Source: an uncultured Clostridia bacterium (GTDB lineage Bacteria > Bacillota > Clostridia > Lachnospirales > CAG-274). From it: DNA of 64,000 bases. Both the position numbers and the translations under genes were made by a program. Within the stretch, counting starts at the first letter, position 1, and every line of letters begins with the position of its first letter. Under the pieces are notes generated by a model. That model was not told the DNA's origin, made no database searches, and saw nothing but the letters and a program-made list of their open reading frames with translations. This document shows, one piece after another, positions 35,796-43,624 of the stretch. The DNA lies in NCBI GenBank assembly GCA_949948985.1, contig CATLIG010000001.1:184770-248769 (forward strand). Reading direction: 5' to 3'.

Positions 35796-35859
35796 ACAGC
35801 AATTCCGTAAAAGATAAAAAAATATTTTTTCCTTTTTCTGCCTGTTCTGTAATTGCTGT
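35796..35859. repeat. Family E element in phage island
   Basis: ACAGCAATT and AATTGCTGT arms enclosing an AT-rich core, between two phage genes. Confidence 0.5.
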
Positions 35860-35862
35860 AGT

Positions 35863-36222
35863 TTATACAGGAATTGCCGTAATAGCCATTTCTATTTCCC
35901 TGTGACTGCTGTAAACAGCGGCCTCTCCCGTTTTCTGGTAAAATACCGTATTGCCGTTTTGGTTTACCTTTATAACAGAACCGTCTTTAATAATAACATC
36001 TCTGCCAACTAAAAGAGTCACTCTTTGGGTGACATAGTCAGAAGCTTTTCCTTTTACGGCTGATTTAATATTTTTGTAGCATACTCTGCAAGGAATATTT
36101 TCAAGAACAGTTTTTTGATTATGCTGTATAATACCGTTTTCATCTTTGTATTCAAAAAAAACAATAACATCGCACAAACCTGTAAAAAATTTTTCAATAA
36201 TTGCCCCTATATTTTTTTTCAT
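35863..36222 (-). CDS. Minor head / head-closure protein (XkdI position)
   Basis: 119 residues; beta-rich small protein (RVTLLVGRDVIIKDGSVIKV) in the slot of PBSX xkdI. Assigned by position and length; no strong signature motif. AAGAAGG precedes ATG 36222. Confidence 0.6.
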   Translation of the reverse strand: MKKNIGAIIEKFFTGLCDVIVFFEYKDENGIIQHNQKTVLENIPCRVCYKNIKSAVKGKASDYVTQRVTLLVGRDVIIKDGSVIKVNQNGNTVFYQKTGEAAVYSSHREIEMAITAIPV

Positions 36223-36247
36223 AAAAAATACCTTCTTTGTAAAAATA

Positions 36248-36325
36248 TATAGTCAATCAACTTAAAAATAAGTAAGTTCAGCGGTTAAAAATCCTTTTTC
36301 TTACTTTCAATCTAATTAACTATAT
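36248..36325. mobile_element. Short family A element in phage island
   Basis: Left end TATAGTCAATCAACTT intact, right end diverged (CAATCTAATTAACTATA). Core TTCAGCGGTTAAAAATCCTT matches part of the long A elements. Confidence 0.6.
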
Positions 36326-36706
36326 TTACCAGCATATACACCTGTTGGAAATAATAATTTCCTCACCGTATCCCATAAGATAATCAATAATTTTGTCAAT
36401 TTTCTGTTCATCGCTTAAAATAGAGTTTTCGTCAAAAACCACCTTAACATCGCCCTCAAGAATTTCTTTGACAAAAGGTTCGCCGCAGATTTCGTCAAAT
36501 CTGCCGAAATTTTTAAGAACAAATAAAAAATTTCCGCAGGCTCTTTCAATAATAACAGTTTCAAGTTCATCTGATAATTTTTCAACATTGCAGGAAGATT
36601 TAATAAAAGCCGATACTTTTTCGTATTCACCAATAATAAGACTTCTGTCATCGTTTTTTGCGTCATAGCCTATTTGTCTTAGCCTTTCGATAATTTTCTC
36701 AATCAT
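36326..36706 (-). CDS. Head-tail connector protein (XkdH position)
   Basis: 126 residues from ATG 36706 (MIEKIIERLRQIGYD), which has AAAGGTGA just upstream; a GTG at 36715 is an alternative. Helical N-terminal part with IIERACGNFLFVLKNFG as in phage connector (gp6-like) proteins. Follows the capsid gene by 11 bases. Confidence 0.7.
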   Translation of the reverse strand: MIEKIIERLRQIGYDAKNDDRSLIIGEYEKVSAFIKSSCNVEKLSDELETVIIERACGNFLFVLKNFGRFDEICGEPFVKEILEGDVKVVFDENSILSDEQKIDKIIDYLMGYGEEIIISNRCICW

Positions 36707-36717
36707 ATAAATCACCT

Positions 36718-37767
36718 TTACCCTCTTGAGATAACCCTTGCTATAGGTATAACCTTGTGGTCAATCCATTTTTTCTGATTTCCCGTAAGACCGTTGTTCA
36801 CAAGTTCCCAGTTACTGCCGTCTGAAAGCTCCGCGTCCGTAGGCGACAGACTTTTTTGATTTGTTTTTGTATATGATATTCCAAAAGGGGCAAAACATTT
36901 TCTTGTTCTTGCGTATAGAGTATCAAGACCGCCGTTTGTTTTAGGGTCTCTGTGCATTTCAAAAGGAACTTTAGCGCCAATATCCTCATAATCGAAAGCG
37001 CCATCTCCTAAAATGTAGGTAGTATATTCAGAATAACTTTCTTTTTGAGAAACTGGCATATCGTCGTCAATAAGAACAATTCTTCCGTTCCATGACGCTA
37101 AAGTTAAATCTCTTTGAATGCCTGACTTGTCCGTTTGTTTTAAATACCCCAGTAAATTAAGATTTTCAAGATTTGTAGCGACGATACTGTGCATAATAAC
37201 GATGCTGAATTTATTTTTGTTGTCGCCACCTGCCTTTTGTACGGCGTTGTTTAAAGTTACGGCGTCAACAAAAGCATCGTTTCCGGAATTAGATGAAATA
37301 TCATATGTATGATTATCTATAAATTTAAGATTTTCAGCTCCTGTCATACTGAAAATACCTTTTAAAATAGCGAGAATAGTTTTTTGGTCTATATCATCAA
37401 AATAATCGCTCACCTGCACAGCGACATTATCCATAAATTCAGCTCCCCCTGTAATATCCTCGGAAAAATCTTTTTCAAGCCAGGCTTTGGCCCTGCCCAC
37501 AACAACTACGCCTCTTTCAAAAGAATCGGTTGTTTCAGCGGTAATATCTGTTGCGCCGTCATAGTTTTGGGCGTCACCGCCAATTCTGCCGTAAATAGGC
37601 AAGACAGCATAAGCCGTACCCGTCTGACTGCTGAAAGCCTCTTTTATTTCACTGTTTTGTTTTAATATACCGCCTTTAATAAGCTCATTTTTTTTAATTT
37701 TCGGTAAAATATCAATGTATTTTCCGAAAGCTTGCGGATTAAAAGATTTACTGTCAAATTTAGCCAT
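36718..37767 (-). CDS. Major capsid protein
   Basis: 349 residues. Segments NPQAFGKYIDILPKIKKNEL, GGDAQNYDGATDI, WLEKDFSEDITGGAEFMDN, AVQVSDYFDDIDQKTIL and RIVLIDDDMPV fit the HK97-fold coat proteins of clostridial PBSX/phiCD119-like phages. Length is full. AGGAGGT precedes ATG 37767. Confidence 0.88.
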   Translation of the reverse strand: MAKFDSKSFNPQAFGKYIDILPKIKKNELIKGGILKQNSEIKEAFSSQTGTAYAVLPIYGRIGGDAQNYDGATDITAETTDSFERGVVVVGRAKAWLEKDFSEDITGGAEFMDNVAVQVSDYFDDIDQKTILAILKGIFSMTGAENLKFIDNHTYDISSNSGNDAFVDAVTLNNAVQKAGGDNKNKFSIVIMHSIVATNLENLNLLGYLKQTDKSGIQRDLTLASWNGRIVLIDDDMPVSQKESYSEYTTYILGDGAFDYEDIGAKVPFEMHRDPKTNGGLDTLYARTRKCFAPFGISYTKTNQKSLSPTDAELSDGSNWELVNNGLTGNQKKWIDHKVIPIARVISRG

Positions 37768-37807
37768 AATTAAATACCTCCAGAATATAATAATAATTTA
37801 AAATATA

Positions 37808-38179
37808 TTACATATACTTACACATTTCAGTGTATGTCATTTTTCTTGGATTTTTAGGTTTTCCTTTGTCTTTTCCTTCCTCAGACTTAGCGCCGGTAAT
37901 TTTTTTCGCGCCATCACCAAATAAAAAAGCGGTTTCCTCAGAATTTTTAAGAAGTTCAATTTGTTCTTCAATACCTGATAAACCGTTTTCATCATAGTTA
38001 ATTTTATTAAAATCAATGAGAGCCTGTACAGCTTTTAAATTTCTTGCGTTGTGCCTTAAAAGAGCGTTTTCAACTCCCGCTTCAATTTTTGTTTTTCCAA
38101 TACTTTTTTCATTCATTTGAATAATCAAGTCCGCCTGTTCCTCCGACAGACCCATTTTCAAAAGTTCTTCTTTCGTCAT
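37808..38179 (-). CDS. Capsid scaffold protein, short (GP20-like)
   Basis: 123 residues. The N-terminus (MTKEELLKMGLSEEQADLII) and C-terminus (ARNLKAVQALIDFNKINYDE, MTYTEMCKYM) match phage GP20 scaffolds, which are usually around 190 residues with a central coiled coil. Here the two conserved ends are joined almost directly, so the central coiled coil is missing. GGAGG precedes ATG 38179, inside the portal gene's last codons. Confidence 0.75.
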   Translation of the reverse strand: MTKEELLKMGLSEEQADLIIQMNEKSIGKTKIEAGVENALLRHNARNLKAVQALIDFNKINYDENGLSGIEEQIELLKNSEETAFLFGDGAKKITGAKSEEGKDKGKPKNPRKMTYTEMCKYM

Positions 38180-39605
38180 ATTGTTTCCTCCTTAGTTTTT
38201 TTTCTTCCTCAAGTACATCGCTTACCCATGGGTGACATGATATAACCGTTTCTTTGGATAAAATCTGTAAAGATTTTATACAGTTGTCAATGCTTTCTGT
38301 TTCGTTGATTAAAATATCTCTGTTAAAAATAACATTAACGGCGGATAAATCAAAATTTCCGATACCTGAATTTTTAACATAGAATTTAATGAAAAAAAAT
38401 AAATCCTCAAAAGAAGATTTAAATTCGGTTTCCATAGAATTAGCGTCAAGGTCAATATCGCTGTAAATACTTTGTATATTCATTCTGCTTAAATTTCCAA
38501 TCATTTTGTCAGATTTGGAATCAATACCTCTTGCGTTTTCAATTATAGCGTTTTTAAGATTAGAAACAACAGTTTTAAAGTTTTCGCAGTCCACGTCAAT
38601 TTTAAGGGTAGAAACGCCCCCGTCACAGCCGTCAATGCTTTTAACTTTAACAACACCGTATTTAGCGAGATTTTTTCTGAATTCGCCTAAATTTGTACCG
38701 TCGTAATTTTTAAGAACAAGAATAGTATTTCTGGCGTCCTCCTGTAAATTATTCATAAAATCAGATTGAATAATGTTTAAAGCGTCCTGAAGTTCCTTTA
38801 CTCTTAAAATAAGAGGAATCTCTCCGCTGTTTTGCCTGAAAGCTACAACAGGAATTTTTCCGAAATCAGCGCTTTTCCCTTCGTATTTAATGTAAGGTAT
38901 AATTTCTCCGTTATTTTCAGGAATAAACTTTTTGCCTTTTATAATAAATCTCATTATCCCATCAGGCAGAAATAATTCAGCCTTTTCAGCGACAGATAAA
39001 TCACCTTTTATATATACTTCCTTTTCATAAATCCTCAGAGCGAATTTAAGTACAGAATGTTCTTCATCTTTCCAGAAAGGAATAATTTCAAGAGGAGAAA
39101 GTCTTTTAAAAGCCAATTTTCCAAAATCATCATAATAAATGTATATATATCCTATTCCGCAGTTAAAACAATCCTGACCCACGTTTTTAAGTATTTTAAG
39201 AAAACTCGGACCAAGTATGTTTTTAATACAGTCAAGAAAAAACTTGTCCTCACAGTTAAAAGTAAGTTCTTTTGATAAAAGGTAATTGTTTTTTTGGTCA
39301 ACCATTCTGGCATATTGATTGTCTATAATAATGTTGTTAGGTAAATTAAAAACCTCCGTAACTTCTCCGCCCTGACCTATTACGGTTCTTTTTCTGTTAA
39401 GAATATCGTGTTTCCCTTCATAATATCTTTCTCCGATAAACATATCGGCTCTTTTTTTAGACGACATAAATCTGTCGGTTTCTTTTTCTAAAAAACCGAT
39501 AAAATCGTCACCATAAAAATGATTATCAGCTAAAACAGTTTCTCCGTTATTTTCAGAATCCTTGCTTACAAACCGTAAAATTTTGTCTGTAACTTTTTTA
39601 AACAT
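38109..39605 (-). CDS. Phage portal protein (SPP1 type)
   Basis: 498 residues. ADMFIGERYYEGKHDILNRK, NNYLLSKELTF, GYIYIYYDDFGKLAF and NARGIDSKSDKM-type segments are those of SPP1/gp6-like portals, here with the usual LQDALNIIQSDFMN helix. The last 24 codons overlap the scaffold gene because a run of eight A keeps the frame past a TAA that would otherwise lie just before the scaffold ribosome site. Confidence 0.9.
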   Translation of the reverse strand: MFKKVTDKILRFVSKDSENNGETVLADNHFYGDDFIGFLEKETDRFMSSKKRADMFIGERYYEGKHDILNRKRTVIGQGGEVTEVFNLPNNIIIDNQYARMVDQKNNYLLSKELTFNCEDKFFLDCIKNILGPSFLKILKNVGQDCFNCGIGYIYIYYDDFGKLAFKRLSPLEIIPFWKDEEHSVLKFALRIYEKEVYIKGDLSVAEKAELFLPDGIMRFIIKGKKFIPENNGEIIPYIKYEGKSADFGKIPVVAFRQNSGEIPLILRVKELQDALNIIQSDFMNNLQEDARNTILVLKNYDGTNLGEFRKNLAKYGVVKVKSIDGCDGGVSTLKIDVDCENFKTVVSNLKNAIIENARGIDSKSDKMIGNLSRMNIQSIYSDIDLDANSMETEFKSSFEDLFFFIKFYVKNSGIGNFDLSAVNVIFNRDILINETESIDNCIKSLQILSKETVISCHPWVSDVLEEEKKLRRKQYDERRTFENGSVGGTGGLDYSNE

Positions 39606-39654
39606 CTTTTATCACCTCCCTTCTACGGCATATCATCAGATTTATTTCAAATCT

Positions 39655-39926
39655 TTTAAAAACCGTGGACTCTGCCCACACCCGCCCTCTTTTTTGTAAA
39701 AAAGCGGAATAAAAAACTTTAAAATTGAAAATATAAAAAAGTGATAATAATTAAATTTAATCGTACTTTTAATTTCAAAAAACTAAAAAAACCGTAAAAG
39801 TCAAATTTACCGATAATTCAAATCCTCAATAACAAAGCGTATGCTTTGCGTTACGGGTCAATGGACAAAAGTCCCTTTCAGGGTGTGGGACAGCGTCACG
39901 CGGTTTTTATTATTAAACAGGTCTAT
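39655..39926. repeat. Family B repeat plus family C end between portal and terL
   Basis: Full B form: CCGTGGACTCTGCCCAC, CCCGCCCTC...AAGCGG, AAAAGTCAAATTTACCGATAATT (empty A site), GCAAAGCGTATGCTTTGC, GTGGGACAGCGTCACGCGG, then AAACAGGTCTA. Read on the minus strand the C end supplies the terL stop codon TAG. Confidence 0.7.
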
Positions 39927-41173
39927 TCAAAACTAAAAGTCTCCCCTCTTGTAAATTCCTCAATACTGTATCGCATAGCGTCCATAAGATGATTAAAATT
40001 GTCGGCTGGAACGTTAATTTTTTGTCCGAACCTGTTGCTGTCCCAACAGTAGTTTTCTATTTCGGTAATAAAATTAGTGCATTTGGGAAGTATAAAAATT
40101 TTAAAATCCTGAATAAATTGTATACCGTTCAAAATGCTGTCTTTGCCTTTGCGTGCTTTTTTGATTCTTGTAAGGCCAAGTCCCTCAAGTTCTGCTATAG
40201 ATTTAGGCTCGGCGCTGTCGGCAATAATTTTTTCTTTTGAGAAACCTTTTTTGTAAACCTCATCGTAAATCATAGAATTGGTAAGAGCCTTTTTGTAAAT
40301 CTCGTCAAAGACAAAAATCTCTTTTTCCTTTAAATCAATAAGACCGGCGAAAAATGCTGTAGGGTCGTTGGTATAACCGAAATCAAGACCAAAAATACTT
40401 TTAATATCAGGTTTTTTAGAAACTTCGTATACGTCAAAAAGCTTTTCCTCGTATTTTTCAAATATAAGACCGTCCGATATTCCCCACATACCAAGACCGG
40501 CAACCTTATATCTTTTAGGATTGCTTTTTTTCATTTGCTCAAACACAGCAATATCGCTTTTGTCAAGGAATTCATTACATAAATAATTGGTAGTTTTAGC
40601 AAGTATGTCGCTATTTTGTCCGGCGTCAAAAAATCTTTTTTTAATCCAGTGGTGTTCATTCCAAGGATTTAAAGTCAGAGTAACCTGTTTAAATAATTCG
40701 TCAGGCACAAGACCTCTTATTGATTCATTGAGCATATCAAAATCACTTTCAGAACTTATTTCATAAGCCTCCTCAATCCATAGCCAGCAGAGATAACCGG
40801 AATTTACGGTTATAGAAGTAATTTTGAGAGGGTCGTCAAGACCTCTGAAAAATATTTTCTGACCTGTAGGCTTGTAAGTCATTTCTAAAGGAGATAATTT
40901 GAATTCCCATAAATCTGATACGCCAAGACGAGTAACAGCCCATTGAAGTTCAGAAAAACAACTGTCTTTCAATGTTGAGAAAACTTTTCTTACAACAAGG
41001 AGGTTTGCCTCTTTGTATTTCATAATTCTGAAAATAAAATTAAGAGCGGTTGTTTTGCTTTTTTTGCTTGCTCTGGAACCTTTGCATACTCTGTATCTTC
41101 CTTTAAAGTTCCAGAAATCGGCGTATCCTCCGCCGACAATTTTGTTAAGTGAAATTTCTTTAACCTCACTCAT
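39923..41173 (-). CDS. Phage terminase large subunit (PBSX XtmB type)
   Basis: 416 residues. ATPase region YRVCKGSRASKKSKTTALN (Walker-A-like, residues about 27-45), LCWLWIEEAYE (Walker B), and nuclease-domain acidics in GLDFGYTNDP, IIADSAEPKSI and MDAMRYS. Full length and all acidic residues present, so packaging activity is plausible. Overlaps terS by 8 bases. Stop TAG is the start of a family C repeat end. Confidence 0.92.
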   Translation of the reverse strand: MSEVKEISLNKIVGGGYADFWNFKGRYRVCKGSRASKKSKTTALNFIFRIMKYKEANLLVVRKVFSTLKDSCFSELQWAVTRLGVSDLWEFKLSPLEMTYKPTGQKIFFRGLDDPLKITSITVNSGYLCWLWIEEAYEISSESDFDMLNESIRGLVPDELFKQVTLTLNPWNEHHWIKKRFFDAGQNSDILAKTTNYLCNEFLDKSDIAVFEQMKKSNPKRYKVAGLGMWGISDGLIFEKYEEKLFDVYEVSKKPDIKSIFGLDFGYTNDPTAFFAGLIDLKEKEIFVFDEIYKKALTNSMIYDEVYKKGFSKEKIIADSAEPKSIAELEGLGLTRIKKARKGKDSILNGIQFIQDFKIFILPKCTNFITEIENYCWDSNRFGQKINVPADNFNHLMDAMRYSIEEFTRGETFSFE

Positions 41174-41600
41174 TAATATCCTCCTTTATTACAATGGAAA
41201 CATTGCCGGAAGCTTTAATTTTGTCGGTGTAAATGCCAAACCTTTTTCCTAAAAGCTCAGCGGCTTTTATACGGTCTTTTGCGGGTATTGATTTTTCAAC
41301 ATTTCTTGCGCTTGTAATACCGTCGCCCTCTCCTTCCACAACAACAACCTGTTCTTTTTCCTCGCCTCTCATAACGGCTGTTAAATATGTCATAACCTCT
41401 CTTGCCGAAGCTATTCTTTCTTCGTCTAATAATTTAAGTCTTTCCTCGATGTATTCCTTTACGCTGTCATTTTCAAAAATACTAAAACTGTTTTTGCTGT
41501 ACCCTGCTTTTAAAAGTGCTTGAGATTTATTTCCAAGCTCAATAAAAAAATCAGCGGCTCGTTTTTGCCTTTCAGAAAGTTTATTCTTTTTTTTCCCCAT
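41166..41600 (-). CDS. Phage terminase small subunit (PBSX XtmA type)
   Basis: 144 residues. LSERQKRAADFFIELGNKSQ ALLKAGYS is the terminase_2 DNA-binding helix-turn-helix; AREVMTYLTAVMRGEE and AELLGKRFGIYTDKI fit the family. AAGGGAGG precedes ATG 41600. First gene of the structural block; a family C hairpin lies immediately upstream. Confidence 0.9.
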   Translation of the reverse strand: MGKKKNKLSERQKRAADFFIELGNKSQALLKAGYSKNSFSIFENDSVKEYIEERLKLLDEERIASAREVMTYLTAVMRGEEKEQVVVVEGEGDGITSARNVEKSIPAKDRIKAAELLGKRFGIYTDKIKASGNVSIVIKEDINE

Positions 41601-41630
41601 ACAAAACCTCCCTTAAAAATTTAAAAAAAC

Positions 41631-41791
41631 AGACCTGTTTGGTAATATAAGTGATGACGGCTGACAAGAAATTTTTTGCCGGACAAAACTTAATTTTTGC
41701 GGTAACTTTCTAAGTATTTCCGCAAAAATCAGCCTAAGTTCGGCAAAAAATATTTAGTCAGCCGTTATCACTCATATTATTAAACAGGTCT
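41631..41791. mobile_element. Family C inverted-repeat element (161 bp)
   Basis: AGACCTGTTT and AAACAGGTCT ends, then GTGATGACGGCTGAC matched by GTCAGCCGTTATCAC, and further arms (TTTTTTGCCGGAC / CGGCAAAAAA). Nearly the whole element folds on itself. No open frame. Sits between the YigZ gene and terS. Confidence 0.75.
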
Positions 41792-42015
41792 TATAAAAAA
41801 TTAACCCCTAAGTTACCCTCTGAAACCAAAAGAATTTATTCTTTGGGTAAACTTTATGAAATTGATGTAAAGAAATTGTTTACAGTCAAACAATAAAATT
41901 TATTTTTCTTATTTTCAAGTTGTTTGACGCAATCTTTAACTTGATTAGAGTATATCACAAAATATGATAACAGACAATAACGAAAAATATCAAAAAATAT
42001 ATAATAATATCGCCG
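41792..42015. other. AT-rich gap with diverged A-like repeat
   Basis: Contains ACAGTCAAACAATAAAA and TTATTTTCAAGTTGTTTGAC, a diverged inverted pair related to family A. No gene, attachment site or clear phage promoter recognised. Confidence 0.4.
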
Positions 42016-42666
42016 TTAATCCATTAAAAGCTCACCGTTAATCCATTTGCCGTAAGAGGTCTTTCCCTCTTCAATAACAGCCGTTCCGCTTGAAATATCC
42101 GTTATATGTCTGATAAAATCACAAGTATTATCAAATTTGCATAACACAGTAAATTTAATACTGTCGGTATATTCTGTATTGTAAATTATATTTTCTTTTT
42201 TAAGAATTTCATATTGAATTTTGCCGGAAGATTTGTAATCAGTTGTAATGTAAATATATTTGTATAATATTTTTTCAATTATTCCGGCGGCAATCACACC
42301 CTCTTTGGCTGATTTTCCGTAGGCTCTTGTAAGACCGCCCGTTCCAAGTAAAGTTCCGCCGAAATACCTTGTTACCACAATAACAGTATTTTTTAAATCC
42401 TCGCCTCTTAAAACATCAAGGACAGGCAGACCTGCCGTTCCGCTCGGCTCACCGTCGTCACTTTGTCTTTGGATTTCATTTCTTTCGCCGATTTGATAAG
42501 CGAATACATTGTGAGTAGCGTCACGATATTTTTTTTTAATTTCGGCGATAAATGATAAAACCTCATCTTCTGATGAAACAGGCTTAACTGTAGCGATAAA
42601 TCTTGACTTCTTTTCAACTGTTTCGGCTTCGGCAAGTTTATTTACAGTTTTAAAGTATTTTAACAT
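42016..42666 (-). CDS. YigZ / IMPACT-family protein
   Basis: 216 residues. EKKSRFIATVKPVSSEDEV, DATHNVFAYQIG, SDDGEPSGTAGLPVLDVL and VVTRYFGGTLLGTGGLTRAYG are diagnostic of the YigZ/YvyE family (UPF0029 domain then a C-terminal DUF1949 domain). Cytosolic; probably translation-linked by analogy with IMPACT. 12 bases downstream of the cvpA-like gene. Confidence 0.93.
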   Translation of the reverse strand: MLKYFKTVNKLAEAETVEKKSRFIATVKPVSSEDEVLSFIAEIKKKYRDATHNVFAYQIGERNEIQRQSDDGEPSGTAGLPVLDVLRGEDLKNTVIVVTRYFGGTLLGTGGLTRAYGKSAKEGVIAAGIIEKILYKYIYITTDYKSSGKIQYEILKKENIIYNTEYTDSIKFTVLCKFDNTCDFIRHITDISSGTAVIEEGKTSYGKWINGELLMD

Positions 42667-42678
42667 AATAGCTCCTTA

Positions 42679-43341
42679 TCATAATAGATTATTTATAGCA
42701 GAAAGACCTTTTATAAGAATATTGGAATCGTAAAGCTTGCTCGCTATCATAGAATTTGATATAGATTCGTTTATTCCGTTAAACATCGGCTTTCCGTAAA
42801 ACATAGTACATACAGCGAATACTATCCATACGACAATAATCCCCTGAGCAAGACCAAATATGCCTCCTCCGAGCTTATTGGCCGTTTTTATAACAGGCAG
42901 ACGGGAAACCGCCTTTAAAGTATTGGCAAGTACAGAAAATACAATAATAAAGATGGCAAATATAATTATCATAGCGATAATATTTATAACAAAACTGGCG
43001 ATATAACCGCTTACATAATCGTTGACGTTTCCTGTCTGAATATTTTGTAAAATATTTGTTTTAAGAAATTCGGGAATACTAAGACTGTCAATAAACTCTT
43101 CTCCTTTGCCTGTTCCGCCTGTTAAAATAGTTTCGCTTATATAAGACCTTATACTGTCAAAAATACTTGTTCGTCTTAAAATATCAGCAAGAAAAGGACT
43201 TGTAACCCTGGAGAGTACAAGAGAAAAGATAGTTGTGCAAAACCCAAATAAAGTCATAACAAGACCTTTGTTGTAATAAAAATAAACGCATAAAGCGAGA
43301 AACAGTATTAAAACGACATCTGATATATTAAAAGAATTCAT
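42679..43341 (-). CDS. CvpA-family membrane protein
   Basis: 220 residues with four to five membrane helices starting VVLILFLALCVYFYYNKG; INIIAMIIIFAIFIIVFSVL and KLGGGIFGLAQGIIVVWIVF fit the CvpA family (colicin V production homologue, function in Firmicutes unclear). ATG 43341 has AGGAGGT upstream; the longer frame to 43374 lacks one. Confidence 0.85.
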   Translation of the reverse strand: MNSFNISDVVLILFLALCVYFYYNKGLVMTLFGFCTTIFSLVLSRVTSPFLADILRRTSIFDSIRSYISETILTGGTGKGEEFIDSLSIPEFLKTNILQNIQTGNVNDYVSGYIASFVINIIAMIIIFAIFIIVFSVLANTLKAVSRLPVIKTANKLGGGIFGLAQGIIVVWIVFAVCTMFYGKPMFNGINESISNSMIASKLYDSNILIKGLSAINNLL

Positions 43342-43440
43342 GATTAACCTCCTGTAAAAAAATTTGTTGTTCAAAAATATGTGTTAATTTATTACAGCTA
43401 CAGCAATTTTCCAATTATTTCGGAATTTTTTAAAATGTCA

Positions 43441-43604
43441 TATAGTCAATCAACTTGAAAATGAGAAAAAGGAGGCGAGCTAAAAATTATTTTTGCAAGG
43501 CGTCGGAGGAAGAACATAGCCGAATGCCTATGCCGACCGTCGGCAACACGGCAAAAAGGATTTTTAACCGCCGAACTTACTTATTTTTAAGTTGATTGAC
43601 TATA
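43441..43604. mobile_element. Long family A element (164 bp)
   Basis: Perfect TATAGTCAATCAACTT/AAGTTGATTGACTATA ends and a core nearly identical to 10944-11106 and 55371-55534 (GGCGTCGGAGG, CATAGCCGA, CGGCAACACGGCAAAAAGG). Confidence 0.8.
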
Positions 43605-43624
43605 TAATTTAAGTTTTCAGAATA

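Noticed and set aside
25989..41600. Extracellular contractile injection system or type VI secretion
   Set aside because: No AAA+ ATPase, TssJLM or toxin cargo genes; terminase, portal, scaffold and capsid show a phage-type particle.
41601..42015. Phage attachment site at the island's right edge
   Set aside because: The gap holds only family C and A-like repeats; no direct repeat matching the left edge and no integrase were found.
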